This document shows positions 45,358-52,631 of a stretch of 64,000 nucleotides of DNA, one piece after another. This DNA comes from an uncultured Pseudomonadales bacterium. GTDB taxonomy: Bacteria; Pseudomonadota; Gammaproteobacteria; Pseudomonadales; Azotimanducaceae. Both the position numbers and the translations under genes were made by a program. Location: positions 1,736,001 to 1,800,000 of the forward strand of contig OY282447.1 in assembly GCA_958296165.1 (NCBI GenBank), written 5' to 3'. The notes beneath the pieces were generated by a model that was not told the origin of the DNA, searched no databases, and worked only from the letters and a program-made list of their open reading frames with translations. How positions within the stretch are numbered: the stretch's first letter is position 1; every line of letters starts with the position of its first letter.

Positions 45358-46066
45358 CGGCTAATTGCGCACAGGGGCGGCTGCTGCCGATGCGCCGATA
45401 GACCAGCGCGTTGCCGTCCTTGCCGCAGATCTCGCTCACGCCTGCCTCGCGCAGGCAGAACGCGGCCTGCTGACCCAAGCGACGCGAGGCCCGCATCGCT
45501 CCGGCCAGATCGCGCGTGGTGAAGAACTCCGGCAGGTCGGCGTCCAGCATCGCGAATAGATCAGCCATGCTGGTGATGTGGTGGGTCTCGACCACATCCA
45601 CCAAGCGTCGATCGACGGAAATCCAAGGTTGCCGCCGCCATCGGCGGGTGGCCGCAGCTGCGCGAATCACCTCCTCCACCGTCATCACCACGTCCAGGGT
45701 CAGGTTCGGGTGTTCCAGCAGTGCGGGAATGCTCGCCAAGGCCGCGAATACCAAAAACACGTTGTCGTGTTTGGGCGACTTGCGCCGAGTGGTGAGCGCA
45801 TCGGGATCCTCCGGCACCTTGACGATGTAGCGATCCCGGGCCACCGGATACACAAGGGTCACGTGGAAGCGTTCAAGCAGCTGCGGCAGCTTCTTCTGCA
45901 AAGGCCAGAACGTGCCGGTTTGAACCTCCACGATCCGCTCGCCGACCAGCACATCCGCTACGAATCCATCCACCGCCTGTTCCATGACGCCTCCCTGCGC
46001 CGCGTAGCGTTTCTTGAGCGCGCGGTGCAGCGAGCGTTCGTTGAGCTCGCCGATGTTCTGCTTCAT
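45299..46066 (-). CDS. Hypothetical protein with PD-(D/E)xK-like core
   Basis: A 255-residue protein with no name I can assign. GFVADVLVGERIVEVQTGTF is compatible with a nuclease-like core (Asp, then Glu-x-Gln), followed by LPQLLERFHVTLVYPVARDR. A helical C-terminal half (SMADLFAMLDADLPEFFTTR, DLAGAMRASRRLGQQAAFCL) resembles a winged helix. AAGGA lies before ATG 46066. It follows the amidohydrolase by 33 bp and its 3' end overlaps the nitronate monooxygenase gene by 59 bp. Confidence 0.65.
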   Translation of the reverse strand: MKQNIGELNERSLHRALKKRYAAQGGVMEQAVDGFVADVLVGERIVEVQTGTFWPLQKKLPQLLERFHVTLVYPVARDRYIVKVPEDPDALTTRRKSPKHDNVFLVFAALASIPALLEHPNLTLDVVMTVEEVIRAAAATRRWRRQPWISVDRRLVDVVETHHITSMADLFAMLDADLPEFFTTRDLAGAMRASRRLGQQAAFCLREAGVSEICGKDGNALVYRRIGSSRPCAQLAAIRRQQPPPTAPLPAGNPP

Positions 46067-46099
46067 AGACGTCCTTGTCGTGAGTGGGGGCTGCGGGGG

Positions 46100-47263
46100 C
46101 TAGTGCATGTGATAGACGCGCGCCGCGTTGTCGTGCAATACCTTGGCGAGCGTTGCCTCCGGCAAGTGGCCGAGTGCGCGGGCGGCGTATTCGCGCGGCG
46201 GCAGCGCTGGCGTGGCGGGACCTGGCGACATGGACGTGGGATGGGGAAAGTCGGTCTCGTAGAGGATGTTGTTCGGGTACATCTCCAAGGCGGGGCCGAT
46301 CATGCCCTGCTCGAACCAGAAGCAGGCGTAGATTTGGCGGCGGAAGTATTCGCTCGGCAGCAGGTCGTATTCCGGGTGTTCCTTGGTTACGCCGCCGTTG
46401 CGCCACTGCCAATCGAACGCCTCGAGCAGCGATGGAATCCAGCCTGCGCCGCTCTCCACCGAGACGAAACGCAACGCCGGGAAGCGATGGCAGACGCCGC
46501 CGAAGATGAGCTCGGCCAGCCCTTTGCAGTTTTCGATGAACGACAGCGAGGACATGCGCGCGAAGTTGGCCTTCACTCCGATGTCGCCGCGGTCCTTGGC
46601 AAGGCCGGAGAGATCCTGTCCGCCAATGTGGAAACTGATTGGCAGATCAGCTTCCTGCGCCGCCGCCCAGAGCGGATCCCAATGCTTGTGGCTGAGGGCC
46701 GGCTGGCCGAAGTCGTGCGGCTGGCTGGGGAACAGCACCGCTCTGTGGCCGTTGGCGGCTGAGCGACGAAGCTCGTCTAGGCACGCTTGTAGGTCCCAAA
46801 ACGGCAGCGCCATCACTGCTATCAGCCGCTTGGCGTCTGCGCTGGTCCAGTCGATCAGAAAGTCGTTGTAGGCGCTCACGCATTCGAGCTGCAGCGCCGG
46901 CTCGCCGAGCCGCAGGAAGGTCTGCGAGCCGAAGCCGCCGACGTTGGGATACAGCACTTGCGCATAGATGCCGAGCGCATCCATGTGCAGCAAGCGGGCA
47001 TCGGCTTCGTAGCAAGATGCCGGAATGTCTTGATATGTAGCCGGGTGCTCCGGCACCGTGCCGTCGAAGCCGGCCATGGAAACAAAGCCGGGCCGGAAGA
47101 TTTCCTTGCCGCCGACCACCCACGCGTCCTCGCCGTTGCGGCGTTCGATGTGCGGCACCAGGTCGCGCCACTTGCTCGCCACTCGTGATGTCCAGACGTC
47201 CGGCGGCTCGGTGATATGGGTATCCACATCGATAACGCGGTAGCGGTCGAATAGATCGGTCAT
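46100..47263 (-). CDS. Amidohydrolase family protein
   Basis: A 387-residue amidohydrolase_2-type TIM-barrel enzyme. RYRVIDVDTHITEPPDVW supplies the first metal motif (Asp-x-His), PISFHIGGQD a metal His, and YETDFPHPTSM the late Asp and His. Related decarboxylases/hydrolases act on aromatic acids; the substrate is unknown. A recent IS481 element ends 68 bp upstream and may have replaced its promoter. Paralogous to 1-771. Confidence 0.88.
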   Translation of the reverse strand: MTDLFDRYRVIDVDTHITEPPDVWTSRVASKWRDLVPHIERRNGEDAWVVGGKEIFRPGFVSMAGFDGTVPEHPATYQDIPASCYEADARLLHMDALGIYAQVLYPNVGGFGSQTFLRLGEPALQLECVSAYNDFLIDWTSADAKRLIAVMALPFWDLQACLDELRRSAANGHRAVLFPSQPHDFGQPALSHKHWDPLWAAAQEADLPISFHIGGQDLSGLAKDRGDIGVKANFARMSSLSFIENCKGLAELIFGGVCHRFPALRFVSVESGAGWIPSLLEAFDWQWRNGGVTKEHPEYDLLPSEYFRRQIYACFWFEQGMIGPALEMYPNNILYETDFPHPTSMSPGPATPALPPREYAARALGHLPEATLAKVLHDNAARVYHMH

Positions 47264-47330
47264 GGCCTGCCCCCGGCCTGCAACGCATGCGAGCGCAGAA
47301 TACGCCACCAATGCGGTTTGTTCCATCGTC

Positions 47331-48498
47331 TGAACTGGTTCAGTAGTTATGGCACAGGGGCTAGGCAGCCTCCTGAGCGACAAGGTACTCGTTGGGGGCG
47401 AGGTAGTCGAGGGCCGAGTGCGGGCGTTCGTAGTTGTAGAAGAACTCGTGTTTGAGGAGCTTCCTGGAGACGGCCTTGACGGTGAGGTCGCAGTCGAGGA
47501 AGTTCCAGAACTCGATGCGCGCTGTGCGGTTGGCGCGTTCGACGTGTCCGTTCCACTGCGGTCGCCGCGGCGGCAGGACGCGGAGGTCGATGCCGAGTTC
47601 CCTGCAGGCGTCCTCGAACTCGGCCATGAACTCGCTGCCGCCGTCGACCTGGATGGAGAGCACGGGCACGGGGAAGCACTCGACGAGGGCGTCGAGGAAG
47701 CGCTTGGCGTTGAAGGCGGTGGCGCGGGAGAAGACGCGCGCGACCATGAACCGGCTGACCGGGCAGATGGCGCGGAACTCCTTGATGGTCTGGCCGTCGC
47801 GGGAGAAGGTCATGTGGTCGATCTGGACGAGCTGGCCGGGGCGTTCGGCCTTGTCGCCGTACTTCCAGCGCCGCGCCCAGCCGTCGAACCTGCGGCGGCG
47901 CCTGGGCTTGACCCGGCCTTCGCAGATGCTGGCGAGGGGCACGGCGCCGGCGGCGATGGCGCGCGAGAGGATGCGCCCGACGGTGGACACGCTCAGGCGC
48001 AGGCCCTTGCGTTCGAGCATGCGCTGGATCGGCGCCTTGCCCATGAACGGATGCCTGCGGCGCAGATCCAGGACGGCCTTCACGTCGCTCGGCTTGTACG
48101 ACCAGCGCCGGACGCGGCGCGGGCGGGTGGACTTCGGCGCCAGGCCGCGCTGGCCGCTCGCGGCCAGCGCGGCCTTCCACCGACACATCGTGCGGCGGCT
48201 GACGCCGATCTCCCTCAGGGCGGCCGGCGCGGCGCAGCCGGCTCCGCGCAGTTCGTCGTACCGGCGGATCGCCGACAGGCGCTCGCGGGCCTCGGCCGGC
48301 AGCTCGGCGTCGTCGACCTTGAAACTGCGGTACGATCGCGTCCGCATCGATTCGATCTTCATGGTTCGGGTCTCCTTTCAGTGGGTTTTGCGTTCACTGA
48401 AGGCTACCCGATCCGGCGTCGGCGGCGGGTCTTCCGTCGCCGACGCCGCCTCAGCCAATCACGGCCCGGGCTGTGCCAAATCTATCTGAGCCGGCACA
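47331..48498 (-). mobile_element. IS481-family insertion sequence
   Basis: An ~1168-bp element. Imperfect inverted ends: TGAACTGGTTCAGTAGTTAT on the left against a right end whose complement starts TGTGCCGGCTCAGATAG, both leading to TGGCACAG. TCGTC (extendable to CATCGTC) is repeated at 47324-47330 and 48497-48503, a plausible target duplication. It separates the amidohydrolase gene from ptsN. The exact ends are uncertain by 1-2 bases. Confidence 0.85.
47361..48362 (-). CDS. IS481-family transposase
   Basis: A 333-residue integrase-fold transposase. An N-terminal helix-turn-helix (ALREIGVSRRTMCRWKAAL) precedes the DDE core: VQIDHMTFSRDGQTIK (first Asp), LSIQVDGGSEFMAEF (second Asp) and RPQWNGHVERANRTARIEFW (Glu). 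C-terminal ERPHSALDYLAPNEYL is the standard ending. ATG 48362 follows AAGGAG by 9 bases. Intact. Confidence 0.93.
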   Translation of the reverse strand: MKIESMRTRSYRSFKVDDAELPAEARERLSAIRRYDELRGAGCAAPAALREIGVSRRTMCRWKAALAASGQRGLAPKSTRPRRVRRWSYKPSDVKAVLDLRRRHPFMGKAPIQRMLERKGLRLSVSTVGRILSRAIAAGAVPLASICEGRVKPRRRRRFDGWARRWKYGDKAERPGQLVQIDHMTFSRDGQTIKEFRAICPVSRFMVARVFSRATAFNAKRFLDALVECFPVPVLSIQVDGGSEFMAEFEDACRELGIDLRVLPPRRPQWNGHVERANRTARIEFWNFLDCDLTVKAVSRKLLKHEFFYNYERPHSALDYLAPNEYLVAQEAA

Positions 48499-48611
48499 TC
48501 GTCGGGACTCTGTTGGTTGAGTTGGGCGACAGCGCGCAAAGATGCTTGCCGTAGCGGTGCCGATTCCTACAAACTCACCGCTTCAAGGAATCGCTACGCC
48601 GCCTAGGACGA

Positions 48612-49082
48612 GTGATCGACTTTCGGCAAATCTTGGATCGTGCCTGCACGCGGGTTTGTGTCGATACGCAATCAAAGAAGGCGGTGCTCGATAGGGCCAG
48701 CGAATTGTTGGCAGACAAGTTTCCAGAAATCGACCAGCGGCGATTGCTCGAAGGCTTGCTGAACCGCGAGCGGCTCGGTTCCACGGGCTTGGGCGAGGGC
48801 GTCGCGATTCCGCATTGTCGTTCCGAAGACTGCCAAGCGCCTGCGGCGGCACTGCTGCGCACTCCTCCCATCGACTTCGACGCGCCAGACGATCAAGGCG
48901 TAGACTTGGTGTTCGTGTTGGCCGTGCCGTTGCACGAGCAGCGTACGCACCTCGAAATCCTCGGCACCTTGGCGCGCGCATTCGACGATCCAGGCAACTT
49001 GCGCGCCCTGCGCAGCGCCAGCACGGATCAAGCGCTGTTCGATGCCCTGCAACGCCAGCTCGACGCGGCGCAGAGAGAGTGA
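48612..49082 (+). CDS. ptsN: PTS IIA-like nitrogen-regulatory protein PtsN
   Basis: A 156-residue EIIA-Ntr. The phosphorylatable His is in GEGVAIPHCR; SKKAVLDRASELLADKFPEI and VDLVFVLAVPLHEQRTHLEI are family stretches. Start is GTG 48612. It overlaps npr by GTGA, so the two phosphorelay proteins are co-translated. RapZ, normally between them, is absent. The IS481 element ends 114 bp upstream. Confidence 0.92.
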   Translation: MIDFRQILDRACTRVCVDTQSKKAVLDRASELLADKFPEIDQRRLLEGLLNRERLGSTGLGEGVAIPHCRSEDCQAPAAALLRTPPIDFDAPDDQGVDLVFVLAVPLHEQRTHLEILGTLARAFDDPGNLRALRSASTDQALFDALQRQLDAAQRE

Positions 49083-49351
49083 AAGCCGGCGACGTGCACA
49101 TCGTCAACAAGCTCGGCCTGCACGCTCGAGCGGCATCGCGGCTCGTCAACACGACCAAGTCGTTCGCCTGCCAGATCGACCTGCAACGACCGGGTGCCGA
49201 TCCTGTGGACGCCAAGAGCATCATGGCGGTGATGATGCTCGAAGCCGTCTGCGGCGCTACGCTACGGCTCAGGTGCAATGGCGACGACGAGGATGAAGCC
49301 TTCGCCGCCATCTGCGAACTGATCGCCGACCGGTTCGGCGAAGAGGAGTAA
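49079..49351 (+). CDS. ptsO: HPr-like phosphocarrier protein NPr
   Basis: A 90-residue HPr-fold protein of the nitrogen PTS. KLGLHARAASRLVNTTKSF holds the active His; VDAKSIMAVMMLEA replaces the usual serine-kinase-site loop and keeps the KSIM motif. GTG 49079 overlaps the ptsN stop by 4 bases. Confidence 0.92.
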   Translation: MKAGDVHIVNKLGLHARAASRLVNTTKSFACQIDLQRPGADPVDAKSIMAVMMLEAVCGATLRLRCNGDDEDEAFAAICELIADRFGEEE

Positions 49352-49376
49352 AGAGGAGTAACAAGCAGGAGATGTT

Positions 49377-50741
49377 GTGCTGAGCATTGAAGAGAACGCC
49401 ACGCTGACGCGCACCGGCCCCGGCACGCCGATGGGCGATGTCTTCCGCAGCTACTGGATGCCGGCGCTGTTGTGTCGCGAGTTGCCAGAGCCCGATTGTC
49501 CGCCGCGGCGCATCAAGCTGCTCGGCGAGGACTTCATCGCCTTTCGCGACAGCGACGGCCAAGTGGGCATCGTCGAACCGCGCTGCCCGCACCGCGGCGC
49601 CAACCTGTTCTTCGGCCGCAACGAGGAATGTGGCTTGCGATGCGCCTACCACGGCTGGAAGTTCGACACGTCCGGCCGCTGCGTAGACATCCCGACGGTA
49701 GATGCCGAGGTCGCCGAACGCCTGCGTGGCCGCGCCACTATTCGCGCACTGCAAACGGCGGAAGCAGGCGACATAGTATGGGCGTGGTTCGGCACAGGAG
49801 AAGCCCCGCCGCTGCCTGATTTCGAGTTCGCCGCAGTGCCGCAGTCGCATCGCTTCGTCTCCAAGAAGATGCAGCAGTGCAACTGGGCGCAAGCGTGCGA
49901 GGGCGGCCTCGACACCGCGCACTTCTCCTACCTGCACGCCGGCATCGGGCACGGCGGCAAGGTGGGCCTGCACGAAGTCGGCCGGCCGCCGCGCCAGCCC
50001 GGCGACAACGAACCCCCGAACCTGGCTCGCTTTCGATGGATGATCGAAGATGGCGCGCCGCGATTCACCGTGCTCAGGCACGCTGCCGGGCTGCTGTTGT
50101 GCGCGGCTCGCCACGCCGACGACGAGCAGCTCTACTGGCGCATGACGCAGTTCCTCATGCCCAACCACTCGCTCACGCCCGGCAACTTCCCGGCCGACAC
50201 CAGCCTCGCCAACACCTGGCTGCCCATTGATGATTCGTCCTGCTGGATTTTCTGCTACGCCTGGCACCCGGAGCGCCCCGTCGGCGACGAGGAACGCGCT
50301 CGGCTGGCTGCCGGCTCCGGCATCTTCGCGGAAGTGGACGAACACTACATGCCCGTCCGCCGCCGCGAGAACGACTACCTGCTTAGCCGCGAAGACCAGC
50401 ACGCACGCAGTTTCAGCGGCATCCGCGGCATTTCGGAACAGGATCAGGCCATCGCCGACAGCCAAGGGCTGATCGCAGATCGCACCCGCGAACTGCTGTG
50501 CCAAACGGATTTGGGCATAGTGCGATTTCGCGAGACAGTGTTGAAAGCGGCAGCAGACCTAGCCGCCGGCGACATGCCACTCGGCGCCGACCAGCCGGCC
50601 GCCTACCGCGTGCGTTCCGGCGACGCGGTGGCGGCCAAGAACACGCCCTTAAGCGAAGTCGTCCGCGCTCGTTTCGGCGACTTGTGGGGCCGGCCAAACG
50701 CTGGCATAGAATCGAACACGCGAATACCAGCTCTGGAGTAG
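49377..50741 (+). CDS. Rieske-type aromatic-ring dioxygenase large-subunit-like protein
   Basis: A 454-residue oxygenase. The Rieske cluster ligands are in RCPHRGANLFFG (CxH) and LRCAYHGWKFD (CxxH); the mononuclear iron site is near CEGGLDTAHFSYLHAG. The N-terminal LTRTGPGTPMGDVFRSYWMP is characteristic of phthalate-4,5-dioxygenase-type oxygenases. GTG 49377 lies after AGCAGGAG. The gene is inserted between npr and hpf, where no oxygenase is expected. A reductase partner is not in the window. Confidence 0.9.
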   Translation: MLSIEENATLTRTGPGTPMGDVFRSYWMPALLCRELPEPDCPPRRIKLLGEDFIAFRDSDGQVGIVEPRCPHRGANLFFGRNEECGLRCAYHGWKFDTSGRCVDIPTVDAEVAERLRGRATIRALQTAEAGDIVWAWFGTGEAPPLPDFEFAAVPQSHRFVSKKMQQCNWAQACEGGLDTAHFSYLHAGIGHGGKVGLHEVGRPPRQPGDNEPPNLARFRWMIEDGAPRFTVLRHAAGLLLCAARHADDEQLYWRMTQFLMPNHSLTPGNFPADTSLANTWLPIDDSSCWIFCYAWHPERPVGDEERARLAAGSGIFAEVDEHYMPVRRRENDYLLSREDQHARSFSGIRGISEQDQAIADSQGLIADRTRELLCQTDLGIVRFRETVLKAAADLAAGDMPLGADQPAAYRVRSGDAVAAKNTPLSEVVRARFGDLWGRPNAGIESNTRIPALE

Positions 50742-50754
50742 AAGGAGAATACCC

Positions 50755-51051
50755 ATGCAGTTGAGCATCACAGGACGCCACCTCGACGTCACCAACGCAC
50801 TACGCGAATACGTAGCCACCAAGGTCAACCGCCTGGAACGGCACTACGACCACATCACGAATGTGCAGGTGGTGCTGGCGGTCAACAAGGTGGAGCAATC
50901 CGCCGAAGCCATCGTTCACGCTGGCCACCACCACGAGATATTCGCGGATGCGCGGGCCGATGACATGTACGCCGCCATCGATGCGTTGTCCGACAAGCTC
51001 GACCGGCAACTCATCAAGCACAAGGAGAAACTCGCAGACCACCGCGCCTAG
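50755..51051 (+). CDS. hpf: Short-form ribosome hibernation-promoting factor
   Basis: A 98-residue HPF/RaiA protein that dimerises 70S ribosomes in stationary phase. MQLSITGRHLDVTNALREYV opens it; KVNRLERHYDHI and DMYAAIDALSDKLDRQLIKH KEK follow. A strong ribosome site, AGAAGGAGA, precedes ATG 50755. No long-form C-terminal dimerisation domain. It would normally sit beside rpoN and ptsN. Confidence 0.94.
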   Translation: MQLSITGRHLDVTNALREYVATKVNRLERHYDHITNVQVVLAVNKVEQSAEAIVHAGHHHEIFADARADDMYAAIDALSDKLDRQLIKHKEKLADHRA

Positions 51052-51074
51052 AACGCGCACGGCGGCGGTGCGCG

Positions 51075-51392
51075 CTACGGCGGCATCGTTACGATGCGGA
51101 TTTCCTCAAGAGCGGCGAAATCCGACAGCGAGCGCAGCACCGCCGTGACGTGCGGCAGATCGAACCGCAGCCGGTGCGCCCAAGCCGCGCCGGCAACGTG
51201 AATGGTCAATCGTCCGCCACGCATGTCGGCGACGCGGCAGTGCGGCGCGATGGTGGGCGGCACAACTGCCCGAACCTGATCCGTCCACGTCTCCCGCGCC
51301 GAGTTGCGCTTCACCAGTTTTTCGAGGGGATTGCGCGGACGATGCCGCTCGGCCAGGATGTCGTCTACTTTGCGCACTGCCAGCCGGCTCAC
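51075..51392 (-). CDS. dciA: DciA-like DUF721 protein
   Basis: A 105-residue DUF721 protein; DciA members load the replicative helicase in bacteria lacking DnaC. VSRLAVRKVDDILAER, ARETWTDQVRAVVPPTIAPH, and the strand GGRLTIHVAGAAWAHRLRF fit. GTG 51392 overlaps the VOC stop as GTGA; no independent ribosome site is visible, so coupling is likely. Somewhat short for the family. Confidence 0.75.
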   Translation of the reverse strand: MSRLAVRKVDDILAERHRPRNPLEKLVKRNSARETWTDQVRAVVPPTIAPHCRVADMRGGRLTIHVAGAAWAHRLRFDLPHVTAVLRSLSDFAALEEIRIVTMPP

Positions 51393-51766
51393 GTGGTGAT
51401 GTAGGTGTGCGTGATGACTTCCCAAAGGTGTCCGTCCTCGCATTTGAAGTAGAAGCCGCGTCCGCCGTGCCGATGGTTGATCTCACCATCGGTGGATGCG
51501 CGCGGGCCGCTGCCGAACACGATCCCTGCCGCTTTGACGCGACCGAGAATGGCATCGAACTCCGCGTCGGATGCCAAGAAGGCATAATGATTGGACTGCA
51601 CCCGCTCGGCGTTGTCGAAATCCAACGTTAGGGTTTCGTTCACCTTCACCGGCGCGAAATGACCCCAGGGGCCGTGGTATTCAACATCGAAGATGCGGGC
51701 GAAGAACTGTGCGGCGCGAACCTTGTCGCGGCTCCGCACGATGGTGTGATCGAGTTGCAGGGTCAT
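51389..51766 (-). CDS. VOC-family protein (glyoxalase/bleomycin-resistance fold)
   Basis: A 125-residue vicinal-oxygen-chelate protein. LQLDHTIVRSRDKVRAAQFF opens the first beta-alpha-beta-beta-beta unit with a metal His; SNHYAFLASDAEFDAILGR and FYFKCEDGHLWEVITH carry the later His and Glu. AGGAG lies 8 bases before ATG 51766. Enzymatic role unknown. The upstream member of a coupled pair with dciA. Confidence 0.88.
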   Translation of the reverse strand: MTLQLDHTIVRSRDKVRAAQFFARIFDVEYHGPWGHFAPVKVNETLTLDFDNAERVQSNHYAFLASDAEFDAILGRVKAAGIVFGSGPRASTDGEINHRHGGRGFYFKCEDGHLWEVITHTYITT

Positions 51767-51875
51767 GTTGTTTGACTCCTCGGCGTTGTGGGCGTGCGTG
51801 AAGCGACGATCGTGCGGGCGGCCAGCGCAGATGGAGCTTGACGCAAGCGCGCCACATTGACCAGCATAGCGCCAT

Positions 51876-52607
51876 ATGGACAAAACGTTTATCGACGACT
51901 TAGAGCAGTGGCTCGCCTGTTTGGTACACGACCCTAGCGACGCAATAGCGCTGGCACAGATGCAGGCGCCGTTCGAGGCGCTGCTGGCGGGGCCGGATGC
52001 TGGCGAGGTCGGCCAGCTGCCACGCGCCATCCACAACCTGCTACAGCGCTTGGCCGAGGGCACCGTAGCGCCGAACATGGCGGCTATCGAGCTGTTGGTG
52101 GAGGCATGCTCCGTGCTTCCCAAGGTCGATTCGGCCAGTGCGTTGGAGCTCACCGAGCGGCTGGATGCGTTCGCATCCGGCTTGGGCGATGTGCCGATCG
52201 TGGCCGCAGAACCAGCGCCGGCCCGAGCCCCTGAACCACCGCTGTTGACCGTGCGCGAGGATGGCAGCCACGTTGTGCCCGGCGCCTTCGACTCTGAACC
52301 GAGCGGCTGGGACGCCGAGGACGAATCTTCGCCTGTGGAGGCGCTGCCCGTGGCCGCACTAGAGGCCGAGCCCCCTCCGGTTGGGCCGCAAGCCGCGCCT
52401 GCGCCGCAAGCGGCGGCCACGCCCAGCGAAGTCGTCGCGGCTTTGGCGCCGGCGGTAGATCGTTTGGGTTCGCAAGTAGGCACGCTGGAGCTACTCGCCG
52501 GCGCGGAGCTCAAGCGTCTGGCTAGTGATCTATCGGCCAGCGCGGCGGAGATCGCGCAGCTCAAGGACGCGTTGGTGGATTGGGCGGAAAGGGACCAGTC
52601 GGCCTAG
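51876..52607 (+). CDS. Hypothetical acidic, proline/alanine-rich protein
   Basis: A 243-residue protein I cannot assign. Residues 1-105 are helical (DDLEQWLACLVHDPSDAIAL; LPRAIHNLLQRLAEGT); 110-185 are a Pro/Ala/Glu-rich linker; the last ~55 form an amphipathic helix (AGAELKRLASDLSASAAEIA). The layout (helical bundle, linker, helix) resembles an adaptor or a remnant of a larger signalling protein. Divergent from the VOC gene. Confidence 0.6.
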   Translation: MDKTFIDDLEQWLACLVHDPSDAIALAQMQAPFEALLAGPDAGEVGQLPRAIHNLLQRLAEGTVAPNMAAIELLVEACSVLPKVDSASALELTERLDAFASGLGDVPIVAAEPAPARAPEPPLLTVREDGSHVVPGAFDSEPSGWDAEDESSPVEALPVAALEAEPPPVGPQAAPAPQAAATPSEVVAALAPAVDRLGSQVGTLELLAGAELKRLASDLSASAAEIAQLKDALVDWAERDQSA

Positions 52608-52631
52608 ACGTCCGAGTGCAAGGGTTCCCGA

